In this document: positions 26,350-35,315 of the stretch, one piece after another
Layout of the letters: each line of letters begins with the position of its first letter
Numbering within the stretch: position 1 is the first letter of the stretch
Assembly (NCBI GenBank): GCA_024233835.1
Contig: JACKPC010000001.1
Span: 1,674,001 to 1,738,000, forward strand
DNA length: 64,000 nt
Reading direction: 5' to 3'
Origin: Leptospiraceae bacterium
GTDB taxonomy: Bacteria; Spirochaetota; Leptospiria; Leptospirales; Leptospiraceae
Position numbers and translations under genes: made by a program
Notes under the pieces: model-generated
Told to the model about the DNA's origin: nothing
Database searches by the model: none
The model's input: only the letters and a program-made list of their open reading frames with translations

Positions 26350-27597
26350 ATGAAGCCCGATATTTATATTTTTTCTACCGGTTCCGAAATTACTTACGGA
26401 AAGAATACGGACACAAATTCTATCTGGATGGCCAATGAATTAAGCGGACTTGGTTTTATTGTGAATCGAATTATTGTATTACCGGATAAGCCGGAGTATA
26501 TCGAAGAAGAAATCAGAAGAGTTATGGATAAAAGTAAAGTATCGCTTATTCTTATGAGCGGAGGGCTTGGTTCTACACAGGATGATTATACTTTATCCGT
26601 ACTATGTAATATATTAAAGGTTAATTATATTCCCCTTCCTTCAGCCGAAAAAAAACTCATTGCTTTTAGTCGTTTGAGAGGGAAGGATTATTCGGATATT
26701 CTGGATATGACTAAGCGACAGGTTTGCATTCCTTCTGGTGCTGAGCCTTTAGAAAATGAAGTGGGTCTTGCACCAGGTTTTTTTGTGAACTTAAATGAAT
26801 TTTGCTCGCTTGCTGCTTTTCCTGGCGTTCCGGGTGAAATGATGTCCATGTTTTCTAATAGGTTCCTTCCTATATTAAAAGAAAAGTATATTCCGGAAGA
26901 GATATATTCTGCTCATCGTTTTGTCTGGACAATAGGAGAAACTGTTTTTCAGAGAAAATATATAGAGAATAATCCTTTAATTGAAAAAGAGGGAGTCGAA
27001 TGGGGAATAACAGCTAGGCCGGGTTATGTAAAACTCTCCTTTCACACCCATGAAGAGAAAAGTCTGAAAGATATATTAGAAAATTTAGATACTCGTGTTG
27101 AAATGATAAGTGAAGAAGAGGCTCTTCCCACTATTCACCGAATATTAACTGATAAGAAAAAAATGTTGGCTACAGCTGAAAGTTGTACGGGTGGACTTAT
27201 CTCCAAATTGATTACGGATCTTCCTGGTTCTTCCCAATACTTTTTAGGTAGCGTTGTATCTTATCATAATAATATTAAGCGGGATGTTCTTTCAGTAAGT
27301 GAAGATACCCTTATAAATTATGGTGCGGTTTCGGAAGAATGTGCAAGAGAGATGGTCGAAGGTCTCGAAAAGCTTTATCATTCCGATTATTCTATTTCTG
27401 TTACCGGTATAGCCGGTCCGGGTGGAGGAAGTCGACAAAAACCGGTCGGCCTTGTTTTTATTGGAATTAAACATAGGGGAGAAGAAGCTGAAATTCATAA
27501 ATTTAATCTTCCTTTACGGCGGGAATTATTCAGGGAGTATGTAGCGAATATTGCTTTATATCTTTTATACAAAAAATTGGAGGAAACAAATACTTGA
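26350..27597 (+). CDS. cinA: CinA family protein: MoeA-like domain plus nicotinamide-nucleotide amidase
   Basis: 415 aa. The N-terminal half is the molybdopterin-binding-like COG1058 domain (FSTGSEITYGKNTDTNS; MSGGLGSTQDDYT). The C-terminal third is the PncC amidase domain (TAESCTGGLIS, GSVVSYHNNIKRDVL, VTGIAGPGGG), which deamidates nicotinamide mononucleotide in NAD salvage; together with nadD this is the second NAD gene in the window. It starts one base after argS and its TGA overlaps the TTG start of the next gene. Confidence 0.93.
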   Translation: MKPDIYIFSTGSEITYGKNTDTNSIWMANELSGLGFIVNRIIVLPDKPEYIEEEIRRVMDKSKVSLILMSGGLGSTQDDYTLSVLCNILKVNYIPLPSAEKKLIAFSRLRGKDYSDILDMTKRQVCIPSGAEPLENEVGLAPGFFVNLNEFCSLAAFPGVPGEMMSMFSNRFLPILKEKYIPEEIYSAHRFVWTIGETVFQRKYIENNPLIEKEGVEWGITARPGYVKLSFHTHEEKSLKDILENLDTRVEMISEEEALPTIHRILTDKKKMLATAESCTGGLISKLITDLPGSSQYFLGSVVSYHNNIKRDVLSVSEDTLINYGAVSEECAREMVEGLEKLYHSDYSISVTGIAGPGGGSRQKPVGLVFIGIKHRGEEAEIHKFNLPLRRELFREYVANIALYLLYKKLEETNT

Positions 27598-28667
27598 TAT
27601 ATTTCATTAGTAATATAGTCTTATTCTTCTTTTTATTTTTTTATTTTTTTAATGTAAAAGAACTTCACGTTTCTTTTGTCCAGCCAAATTGGATGTGGAA
27701 AAAAGAGAGTTTTAAGGGTTTGCCGGAAGATAAACGCTTTTCCTTTTCTCCCAAGAAATCATTTAATGGTTACAGGACAGCTGCTGAATGGTTTTCCTTT
27801 CGCACGGGAAAAAAAATTCCACTAAAACCAAAAGAAAAAGTAGAAACTCCCAGCACTGGATCTGGATACCTGCTTTATGAGAAAATCGGAGAAAATGTAG
27901 AGTTTTATTCTTCTTATGGAGAAAAACTTTGGAAGATGCCTTTTAAAAGTTATCCCAGGACAAGTCGGCAGGGAAACCTTAGCCTTTTAATATCAGGAGA
28001 TAATAACCAGGTTATTACTGTTGATAAAAATGGAGCTAAAATCGGAATAGAAAAGATGGATGGTCGCTTTTTAAGTGATTATGCTTTTTCTAATAATACA
28101 GAAGGTGCTTTTATTGTGTTCGCAGGGGGAGAACTTTTTCTTATTAACTCTAAGGCAGAACCTCTATTTCAACTATTTGCAGGTAATGATAAGGAGTTAT
28201 ATTTTTTTAAGAGTGCGGCTCTATCCCCGAACATGAATTTTTCTGCCGTTCATTTCCTTTATAAAGATAGCGATTATTTTCGTTTGATGAACAATAAAGG
28301 AGAAAAAGTATATGATGTGAAATTTCCGAGAGTGTATCCCCATAAAATTTTTATGGCAGTAAGTGATGAAGGCTATTCTCTTATAAATTTACCGGAAAGG
28401 ATTATATTTGTATCAAGTGAAGGAAAGGTTATACAGGATATAAAGAAACAGAGTAAGACCCCTACAGTTTTTCAAACAGCTTTCTATACAGGGAAAATGT
28501 TTGTAGCGAATGCTTCCGGAGAATTAGGATTTTATGATAAAACCGGAAAGCTTCTTAATAAACACTATATCTTCGATACTCCATTTCGGGCATTACCGAG
28601 TGGGAAGGAAGATGTAGTGTTTTTAGAATCCCGTAGTTACCTATTCACATTTCAATTGATTGAATGA
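27594..28667 (+). CDS. membrane-anchored beta-propeller-like protein
   Basis: 357 aa. It begins with a membrane helix (FISNIVLFFFLFFYFF) and continues with repeated beta-strand units such as GENVEFYSSYGEKLWKM, NNQVITVDKNGAKIG and ASGELGFYDKTGKLL, as in PQQ/WD-type propellers; no named family. The start is TTG at 27594, ten bases after GGAGG, overlapping the cinA stop by 4 bases (TTGA). It closes the argS-cinA unit. Function unknown; the cluster context suggests a conserved envelope protein. Confidence 0.75.
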   Translation: MIYFISNIVLFFFLFFYFFNVKELHVSFVQPNWMWKKESFKGLPEDKRFSFSPKKSFNGYRTAAEWFSFRTGKKIPLKPKEKVETPSTGSGYLLYEKIGENVEFYSSYGEKLWKMPFKSYPRTSRQGNLSLLISGDNNQVITVDKNGAKIGIEKMDGRFLSDYAFSNNTEGAFIVFAGGELFLINSKAEPLFQLFAGNDKELYFFKSAALSPNMNFSAVHFLYKDSDYFRLMNNKGEKVYDVKFPRVYPHKIFMAVSDEGYSLINLPERIIFVSSEGKVIQDIKKQSKTPTVFQTAFYTGKMFVANASGELGFYDKTGKLLNKHYIFDTPFRALPSGKEDVVFLESRSYLFTFQLIE

Positions 28668-28699
28668 TTCCTTATAGAAAGAGGTTTTTTGCTGTGTAA

Positions 28700-29095
28700 C
28701 TATAGTTCTTCTGTTTCTCGTTTGCAATTCCAGGGGACTTTTTGCCAGTATTTTTCTCCGTGATAGTTCCAGCGACCGATTAACTCCATTTTATCTTCGG
28801 AAAGTCTAAAATGAACATTTCCACCTCCATCGAATTGTTCCCAGGTTCCATTCATGAGAAAATTATTACCGGAAGCCGAAATGGTCCCCTGCTTATATGT
28901 ATAGGAACCGTAGTAAGAACCGGCTTCTAATTTCCAGAGAGTTAAATACCCGTAAACACCGCAATTCCATCTGCCTTCAAAAGAATCTCCTTCATGAGTG
29001 TTTTTAGTGCCCGAATTTATCGGCAAAGTGTTTTTTTCCTGGCTGAAGAGTATGGCCGGGAGAAAAAGCATAAGAAAAAGAGCAGTTCTAAACAT
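28700..29095 (-). CDS. secreted small beta-rich protein
   Basis: 131 aa with a signal peptide (FRTALFLMLFLPAILFSQ). The rest is a repeat-like beta domain with GRWNCGVYGYLTL, GSYYGSYTYKQG, NGTWEQFDGGGNVHF and IGRWNYHGE: glycine/tryptophan strands typical of small lipocalin-like or sugar-binding barrels. No family is recognised. It is transcribed away from the endonuclease gene at 29294 and shares the intervening AT-rich region with it. Confidence 0.7.
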   Translation of the reverse strand: MFRTALFLMLFLPAILFSQEKNTLPINSGTKNTHEGDSFEGRWNCGVYGYLTLWKLEAGSYYGSYTYKQGTISASGNNFLMNGTWEQFDGGGNVHFRLSEDKMELIGRWNYHGEKYWQKVPWNCKRETEEL

Positions 29096-29293
29096 AAGCT
29101 ACCTTCCTGAATCAAAATAAATAAGTAAATTTTAGGCAATTCAGGGATTAAAAGTAAAGAAAAATTTTCTCCTTCGGTTTGAAAAGTTGTATAGATCCCA
29201 TTTTTATAAAAATTCTTTCTGCAAAAATAGAAAAATAATCTTGCAAAACAAGAAAAATCGATATAGATTCTCAGAACATCAAGGATGGATTAT

Positions 29294-30166
29294 ATGATAA
29301 GAAACTTACTATTTCCTTTTCTTTTTTTACTTGCTTTCGGGCTTGTAATTTGTAAGGAAAACAATGCTTCGGATAAAGATATCACACAGGCAGAAGAAGA
29401 ATCTAATGAAGAAGAAAGTGATACAGGCATTGAAATCGAAAAAAAGACTGAGTCATCAAATTATTCTTCAAACTCTAAGCTTTCGGGTAATACAAAGATC
29501 TATAGTTTTAATCGATCTAAAAACCTTCTCATGAAAATTTATGAGAAGCATAGAATTACTTTCTATTGTGGATGTAAATTCTATGAAGATAAAAGAGTAG
29601 ATCCGGAGGAATGTGGATATGTACCCAAGAAAAGTTCGAATAAGCGTTCCAGGAATATTGAGTGGGAACATGTGGTCGCAGCTGAAAACTTTGGCCGAAG
29701 TTTTAAAGAGTGGAGGGAAGGACATCCAAATTGTGTATCAAAAGAAAAACCTTATAAGGGCAGACGTTGTGCTTCTAAAGTAAGTGAAGAATTCCGCCGT
29801 ATGGAAGCCGATATGCATAATCTTCATCCCGCTATAGGTGAACTAAACCAGTATCGTTCAAATTATATGTACAATATGATTCCGGGAGAAGAAAGAGAAT
29901 TTGGGAAGTGTGATTTTGAAGTAAAAGGAAAGATTGCTGAACCCATGCCTTCTATTTATGGAAATATCGCGAGAACTTTTATGTATATGGATAAAGCTTA
30001 TCCTCGCAGGGGGATTATATCGGGAAGCAATCGAAAGCTTTTTGAAGCCTGGAACCGCATGGATCCGGTTGATAAATGGGAGTGCGAGAGAGCAAGACTT
30101 ATAAAAGAAATACAGGGCAATGAAAATTCAATTGTGGAAGAAGCCTGCAAAAAAGCTGGTCTATAA
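29294..30166 (+). CDS. endonuclease I family extracellular DNase, lipid-anchored
   Basis: 290 aa from ATG 29294 (AAGGA eight bases upstream; an earlier ATG at 29285 overlaps that site). Signal with a possible lipobox GLVIC, an acidic linker, then an endonuclease I (EndA/Dns) domain: ITFYCGCKF, the catalytic EWEHVVAAENFG, DMHNLHPAIGELNQYRSNY and MYMDKAY. Cysteines CGC, C, and EC fit conserved disulfides. These enzymes cut DNA nonspecifically outside the cell or in the periplasm, for nutrient use or against extracellular DNA traps. Confidence 0.88.
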   Translation: MIRNLLFPFLFLLAFGLVICKENNASDKDITQAEEESNEEESDTGIEIEKKTESSNYSSNSKLSGNTKIYSFNRSKNLLMKIYEKHRITFYCGCKFYEDKRVDPEECGYVPKKSSNKRSRNIEWEHVVAAENFGRSFKEWREGHPNCVSKEKPYKGRRCASKVSEEFRRMEADMHNLHPAIGELNQYRSNYMYNMIPGEEREFGKCDFEVKGKIAEPMPSIYGNIARTFMYMDKAYPRRGIISGSNRKLFEAWNRMDPVDKWECERARLIKEIQGNENSIVEEACKKAGL

Positions 30167-30167
30167 T

Positions 30168-31439
30168 TTAGTCTTCTGATTGTTCGGCATATAATTGGAT
30201 TGTTTCTATGTCCGGAATTTTTTTAAATTCGAGGACATAGAAATAGCCTTTTATCTTATCTGAGTTCTCAATAAGATTTAATAATTCGAGTTGTTTACTT
30301 TTTTTTAAGTAACCTGTTTTTTCATTCCAGAATTCTTCCATCACCAGGCAACCCCGACTTGGTGTTAATGGATAGTAGGGTTTTCCTTTGTAATAAGCTG
30401 AACGAATTCCTGTTCCGTGAGAATAGATGAAGTCTCGACCTGCCTTTCCGGCATAAAAAGTTTCCTGTAATATTAGATTATTTCTATATTTGTAAGGAAT
30501 TAACTTTAGATAATCTCCGATACTCCATTCTCTTGAGTATGGTTCGGAATGAAAATATTGAGAAGGACTTACTTCATTCGGCATGAATAATTTAAAAGCC
30601 GGAGTTGTACCAATCAGGGGACTTTTCGCTATATGTAATCCCTGGATAGAAAAAACTCCTCTTGGAGTATTTCCGCTTTTCAGGTAAGGAACTACATTAG
30701 TAATGGAACGAGCCAGTTGGGCTTGAAGATAGATGTTTCCTTTTTTATCTCGCAAAAATTTACCATCAGGTTTGCGGGTAAGTAAAACACCGGGAAAATC
30801 ACGGTTTTCATTTTGCAAACTATAAAAATACCATAGATTTTTTTCTGGAATATAAGAAAAAAAATCCAGCAGGGCTGACTTTTCCAGCTTTTCCGAATAT
30901 TTCTTTTTGAGATAATTATTCAGTAGGAATAATTCAGGGATATCCGAATAATTAGGAAAATTCTTATACAGTATTTTTTGAATAAACTTCTTTGAGTATT
31001 TTAATTTAAAGTTTTTTTGAAAGTAATCTGCCGCAATGGCAAAGTTTTTAGAATTGCCATCATTTAAAAGAGCCTCCATTGCTATCTTTTCACAGGAAAG
31101 CAGGGATAGGGAAATGCAGGTTTCTATAATTCGAAAGCGTAGCTTTTGAGGATATTTGTAGTATGTTAAAAATAGTTTTTCGGTTAATTTTTTTTCCTCT
31201 TTTTGAGATAAGGAATATGCAAAAAGTTGCATGCCCAAAAGTCCTGCTTCTATTTCTGATTCTTTCAGACTTTTTATATTACGATTTAGAAGAAGAGCTA
31301 TACTTTTCTTTTGCTCTAACTCGTAAAAAAAACGATTTCTTTTTTTTGCAAGGGAAAAGTATATTTGCTCTTTTCTTAAAGTTTTAGAAAAAACGAATAT
31401 GTTTGAGAAAAGAAATATTCCCAACAAAATATATTTCAA
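30168..31439 (-). CDS. L,D-transpeptidase-like (YkuD fold) secreted protein
   Basis: 423 aa with a signal peptide (KYILLGIFLFSNIFVFS). The first 240 residues are helical with no recognised domain. The C-terminal part has the YkuD signature: YSHGTGIRSAYYKG followed by SRGCLVM, giving His and the Cys of S-R-G-C. Upstream PRGVFSIQG fits the preceding strand. It should form or remodel 3-3 cross-links in peptidoglycan or attach lipoproteins; this is inferred from the motif. It converges with the endonuclease gene, one base apart. Confidence 0.68.
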   Translation of the reverse strand: MKYILLGIFLFSNIFVFSKTLRKEQIYFSLAKKRNRFFYELEQKKSIALLLNRNIKSLKESEIEAGLLGMQLFAYSLSQKEEKKLTEKLFLTYYKYPQKLRFRIIETCISLSLLSCEKIAMEALLNDGNSKNFAIAADYFQKNFKLKYSKKFIQKILYKNFPNYSDIPELFLLNNYLKKKYSEKLEKSALLDFFSYIPEKNLWYFYSLQNENRDFPGVLLTRKPDGKFLRDKKGNIYLQAQLARSITNVVPYLKSGNTPRGVFSIQGLHIAKSPLIGTTPAFKLFMPNEVSPSQYFHSEPYSREWSIGDYLKLIPYKYRNNLILQETFYAGKAGRDFIYSHGTGIRSAYYKGKPYYPLTPSRGCLVMEEFWNEKTGYLKKSKQLELLNLIENSDKIKGYFYVLEFKKIPDIETIQLYAEQSED

Positions 31440-31445
31440 TGAAAG

Positions 31446-32570
31446 CTACTTCCTTTTAAACACCATCAGACTGGATTTGGTTCTACCTTTAATTACACCA
31501 TATCCATAGTTAAACGGTAATACTTCGGACTTTGACTTATACAATTCGATGAGCTCTTTTTGTGAGCCAACCGGGGGGGTTCCTCTTAAGTAAACTCTTG
31601 AAGTATACTTTCCAAAAAGATGTACATCCCATTCTGTTTGGTTAAATGCAGTATACGCGATAGCTGAATCATCCTGTACTACCATGTCGCTTTTCTCTAA
31701 AAGACCTTTTATAAACCTTTCAAAGCGTTTTTCCTGTAAGAGGTATTCTGCTGATTTGAAAATAAGATTTAAACGACCGAGAGAATTGAAAAATTTTCCT
31801 TCTTTCTGATCCATAGAAAAAGAGTTTTCATTGATCATGATTCGAAAAAAGCTGAGTTCTCTTTTCTCTCCTTTGGAGTCTCGAAAAATAATTCGACTTC
31901 CGTACATTCCTTCTTTTTTGTCTTCAGTACTCAGACTGAGTTTGCCATCATCTTGAATTTCCAGTGTTTCCCATTTCTCAATTTGCATTCCGAGCCTGGA
32001 AAGAAATATAACCATGAGGGGTGTAACTCCCTGGAAATAAGGATTTGCCAGTTCTCGCCGCATCCGTCTATAGGTGAAATAGTTATTTAGAGAAAACTCA
32101 TACAATAAATCTTGCATAGAGTTTAAACCTTTCTTCCATTGTTTTTTGTCGAGTGTCAATGGATTTAAAATTTTACCTGTAGGTTCCAAACCTATAAAAA
32201 CATAGCGTCTGGCATCCGGATAAAAATTATAGGCATTAATAATATCAGCTCCGCTGAGTAGGTATAAAACCGTATTGTCTTTATTATAAGCAGGAACTTT
32301 CTCCTTTGACCAGATACGGATCCTTGAATTTTCTTTTTCGATTGCCTTCCAGTAGAGCTCTGTCTGTTTTGCATAAGAAACATATTCTTTAGTTTTACTT
32401 AAGTCTGCAAACATTCCATTCTCTTTTGTTGAACCACTAATAAAAAGTGCAAGTTCGTTATAATAGGGATCTACTTTTTCAACTTGAACTTCTTTCTTTT
32501 TTTCTACTCCCTTGCATAAGAAGAGAGTAGAAATTAGAAAAACATTAAAAAGAAATTTATAAAGTTGCAT
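31446..32570 (-). CDS. putative lipoprotein of unknown function
   Basis: 374 aa from ATG 32570. The open frame begins 48 bases earlier but overlaps the end of the upstream gene, and only the 32570 start gives a clean lipoprotein signal (MQLYKFLFNVFLISTLFLC). Seen after it: SGSTKENGMFADL, YPDARRYVFIGLEP (a small beta-alpha unit) and VYLRGTPPVG. No domain recognised. It lies between a secreted Cys-rich protein and the L,D-transpeptidase-like gene, all on the minus strand with gaps of 2-6 bases, so an envelope operon is likely. Confidence 0.7.
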   Translation of the reverse strand: MQLYKFLFNVFLISTLFLCKGVEKKKEVQVEKVDPYYNELALFISGSTKENGMFADLSKTKEYVSYAKQTELYWKAIEKENSRIRIWSKEKVPAYNKDNTVLYLLSGADIINAYNFYPDARRYVFIGLEPTGKILNPLTLDKKQWKKGLNSMQDLLYEFSLNNYFTYRRMRRELANPYFQGVTPLMVIFLSRLGMQIEKWETLEIQDDGKLSLSTEDKKEGMYGSRIIFRDSKGEKRELSFFRIMINENSFSMDQKEGKFFNSLGRLNLIFKSAEYLLQEKRFERFIKGLLEKSDMVVQDDSAIAYTAFNQTEWDVHLFGKYTSRVYLRGTPPVGSQKELIELYKSKSEVLPFNYGYGVIKGRTKSSLMVFKRK

Positions 32571-32572
32571 TC

Positions 32573-33091
32573 TTATTGGATTCCAAACCAGCCGCCGGTA
32601 TCTCCACCTGCCCAGCAACCCCCTCTACAACTCTCGGATAGGGATCTTGAGCACAAAAATTTGAATTTTTGAGCAGCACTGATGTCTTTATTACGGAAGC
32701 CTTTTGGATGACAGATTCTACCGATGTATTCACCCTCAACTCGCATTTGACCCATGACATAGATGTTTCCTCCGACACCATAAATAGCTGCATCTTTATT
32801 GTGAGAATAGCAGGCCACATAGCAGCCGGTACCACCCTTAAAAAGATTTTTCGTAGGTAAAACTTTTGCGGAAAATCCTTCGTAAGGTGTATTTACTACA
32901 ATGTTTCCTCTGACATAAACCGTAAAATTTTCAGGCAACCAGTAGTCGGGGACATCTTTTTTGGGGTCTTCTTTACCATCCGGGTCCAGTACCGGAACAT
33001 TATCTTCCTTCCCGGGATCAAAATTGGGTTGAGCCAGTATCGCTCCAAACACCAAAAGAACAACTGTGAACAATAAAACCACTTGTTTCAT
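32573..33091 (-). CDS. secreted cysteine-rich hypothetical protein
   Basis: 172 aa from ATG 33091, seven bases after AAGGAG; a start 15 bases earlier lies within that site. Signal peptide MKQVVLLFTVVLLVFGAILAQ, a Pro/Asp linker, then a domain with six cysteines: GCYVACYSH, GRICHPKG, FLCSRSLSESCRGGC. The VRGNIVVNTPYEGFSAKV and IYGVGGNIYVMGQMRVEG segments look like two related beta units. Extracellular or periplasmic, disulfide-stabilised. Family unknown. Confidence 0.75.
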   Translation of the reverse strand: MKQVVLLFTVVLLVFGAILAQPNFDPGKEDNVPVLDPDGKEDPKKDVPDYWLPENFTVYVRGNIVVNTPYEGFSAKVLPTKNLFKGGTGCYVACYSHNKDAAIYGVGGNIYVMGQMRVEGEYIGRICHPKGFRNKDISAAQKFKFLCSRSLSESCRGGCWAGGDTGGWFGIQ

Positions 33092-33166
33092 TGATAACTC
33101 CTTCATTGGGTTTTCTTAGGTTCGTAAATAATTCTTCTTCAAAGAAAAATAGCAAGTATAATTCCC

Positions 33167-34333
33167 TTACTTTTCTAAACGATAAGTATAACGAAGTCTA
33201 TATCCTCCGGGTTTTGCCGGGTTTACAGGTTTTAAAATGGTTAAGAAGATTTCAGAAAGAGCCGGAATATTCAAGTCGGCAGGAATTTCAACAACTTTCT
33301 GTTTATTTTGGAGTTGGAAAAAGCAGTCCAATTTCACATCTCTATCAAAATAATTGGAGGCAAAAAGAACAATCGTATCATCTATAACTTCCTTTCGAAC
33401 TTCGAATTTATCAGTCTTTTCTAATTTTTTAGAATAATCTGCATAATCTTCAGGTTTTAATTCAGATCCAAATCTTGTTTCAAAAGTTTCTTTATTCTCC
33501 CAAAAACCATAGTAGTATTTTCCGGTTTCCGGTTCGATTACTTGATTATCATGGCTTAAAAATTTCGTTGGAACCGTCTTTGCACCTTCAAAGTCAGGTA
33601 GAATTACATCAAAATGCAGATGGGGACCCTGGCTCATTCCTGTATTTCCACTGTATCCGATAAGGTCTCCGGCTTTTATCTCTTCTCCTTCTTTTACTAG
33701 AGATCCCTTAAGTTTCAGATGTACATAAGACGCATAGGTACCATCATCGTGTAAAAGAACAACTTTATTGGCTTTTTCGGCATAGCTCGCAGAAGCTCCT
33801 CCTTCATTGAAATGATCAATTACCTGTATTACTTTTCCCCCTCTTGCCGCATAAACTTCAGTTCCTTCCGGCATTTCAAAATCAAGAGCAAACTCCTGCC
33901 AGCCCTGATGCGTATAGAGTCCTTTATAACCCTGACTGAGTTTTCTTTTGGTTCCGTGTGCGAATGGGAAATGATATATATAATTATCATTATGAATGGC
34001 GGTTAGGGGATTGCCCGGACTGTACTTATAACTGATTTGAAATTGAAAGGCTTTCTTAGGGTTCTCTGCCCGGATGTTGATAATTGGAAAATCTTTAGCA
34101 CCAACAGGAATTATGGTTTTTAATTCCATAGAGGGACTGGCCTGAGTATTTTGAGCATTTATTACCTTAAAGATGAGCCAGTAGTCAAGCGGTGCTGAAT
34201 TGGAAGCATAATAATTAAATTCTCCCTTCCGGGTAGCAGGTTTCTGATAGATCTTGATGGGACTTTCGGCAAATAAGGAAGCTGTAATCCATAAAAAAAA
34301 CTGGATAAGAAAAAAAATGAGTTTATAATTCAT
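33167..34333 (-). CDS. M23 family metallopeptidase, secreted
   Basis: 388 aa with signal peptide (YKLIFFLIQFFLWITASLFAES). An N-terminal beta domain (about 30-140) precedes the M23 core: FALDFEMPEGTEVYAARGGKV, VVLLHDDGTYASYVHL and SQGPHLHFDV. The His of the first H-x-x-x-D zinc motif is replaced by Glu (E-F-A-L-D), as in a subset of M23 proteins, so catalysis is uncertain. A further C-terminal domain (about 290-388) is unassigned. It lies upstream of the Cys-rich gene on the same strand, 75 bases away. Confidence 0.85.
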   Translation of the reverse strand: MNYKLIFFLIQFFLWITASLFAESPIKIYQKPATRKGEFNYYASNSAPLDYWLIFKVINAQNTQASPSMELKTIIPVGAKDFPIINIRAENPKKAFQFQISYKYSPGNPLTAIHNDNYIYHFPFAHGTKRKLSQGYKGLYTHQGWQEFALDFEMPEGTEVYAARGGKVIQVIDHFNEGGASASYAEKANKVVLLHDDGTYASYVHLKLKGSLVKEGEEIKAGDLIGYSGNTGMSQGPHLHFDVILPDFEGAKTVPTKFLSHDNQVIEPETGKYYYGFWENKETFETRFGSELKPEDYADYSKKLEKTDKFEVRKEVIDDTIVLFASNYFDRDVKLDCFFQLQNKQKVVEIPADLNIPALSEIFLTILKPVNPAKPGGYRLRYTYRLEK

Positions 34334-34447
34334 GGTTTTTAGTCCTCGACAGAAAGTAATTAATCTATTAGACAGGAAGCTTTCACCCTCAGATCATGAC
34401 GTAAAACAACTTTTTTTCGTCTAATAATAAAGAAACCGGGTAGAATC

Positions 34448-35026
34448 ATGGATAAAAAACTCAACCATCTACTCTGGGTGGAAAAAATAAAATTAACCCA
34501 GTATATTTTTAACCTGACCGGGCAGTTGAGTGAAAAGCAACTGGAATTTATTCCGCCGGGAGGATACTGGAGTATTCGTCAGGATTTGGAGTACCTGCGT
34601 TTTATTGATAGTTTGATGCAATTTTCCTTTCCCCTGTCTGTCTCGGTGAGTTCTATTTTGCCTCTAAAAGAACTGGATGAAGGAGATATTGAATTAGATA
34701 TGGAGAGGCTCTATAATTTGTATCCCGGACCTCTTTTACCTGGAAATCTGGGGACTATCGAGGTGGAGAAAGCCTCTCAATTGCTTCTCGATGGCTTTAG
34801 CAAGGAAATGAGGGCTATGTTTGAGTCCTGGAAAAAAGCCCTGGAAAATGCAGAAAAATACCTCAGCAAACTCGAAATTGGAGATTGTAAAAAGAAGCGT
34901 TTTTTTTCTGTTTTAGGGATATTTTCCATACCTGCCGGCATTGATCTTCATACCGTGTACTCGAGTCATTTCTTTTTAGAAAAAATAAAAAAGGCAATGG
35001 AACATAGTGATTTTCCAAAAAATTAA
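34448..35026 (+). CDS. hypothetical helical protein, possibly DinB-like
   Basis: 192 aa, mostly helical. FIPPGGYWSIRQDLEYLRFID resembles the first helices of the DinB/YfiT four-helix fold, but the three metal-binding histidines of that fold are not evident, so this is a guess. No signal peptide or membrane helix. It is a single gene with no clear operon partner. Confidence 0.6.
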   Translation: MDKKLNHLLWVEKIKLTQYIFNLTGQLSEKQLEFIPPGGYWSIRQDLEYLRFIDSLMQFSFPLSVSVSSILPLKELDEGDIELDMERLYNLYPGPLLPGNLGTIEVEKASQLLLDGFSKEMRAMFESWKKALENAEKYLSKLEIGDCKKKRFFSVLGIFSIPAGIDLHTVYSSHFFLEKIKKAMEHSDFPKN

Positions 35027-35099
35027 AAAATAATCTCCTTCTCCTTCTAATTTGTCCCTGCCCCCCTTTATAATAGATTTAAGTTTAAAGGGGGAGAAA

Positions 35100-35294
35100 A
35101 TGAAAACCTTACAAATTACTATCTTACTTTCTTTGTTTGTTATTGGAGCTATGGATTGTGTAGGTGCACCTACTAAAGAAGATCGTTATAAATACATCAT
35201 TAATGATTTCAGTAGAAAAGAATGGACTTCTAACGAAACCGGAGGAAGCCGCGGCCTTCAGGATAAAACTCCGGGTGTTGTGCAGAATTTCTAA
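35100..35294 (+). CDS. very small secreted or lipid-anchored peptide
   Basis: 64 aa from ATG 35100, with GGGGGAG four bases upstream, a strong ribosome binding site. Hydrophobic signal (LQITILLSLFVIGAMDC) with a cysteine at residue 19 that could be lipidated, then about 45 polar residues with DRYKYIINDFSRKEW. No family recognised. It converges with the DUF115 gene and could be a short-lived or species-specific envelope protein. Confidence 0.6.
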   Translation: MKTLQITILLSLFVIGAMDCVGAPTKEDRYKYIINDFSRKEWTSNETGGSRGLQDKTPGVVQNF

Positions 35295-35315
35295 GAAAAA
35301 TTGCGATTTCTCTTT

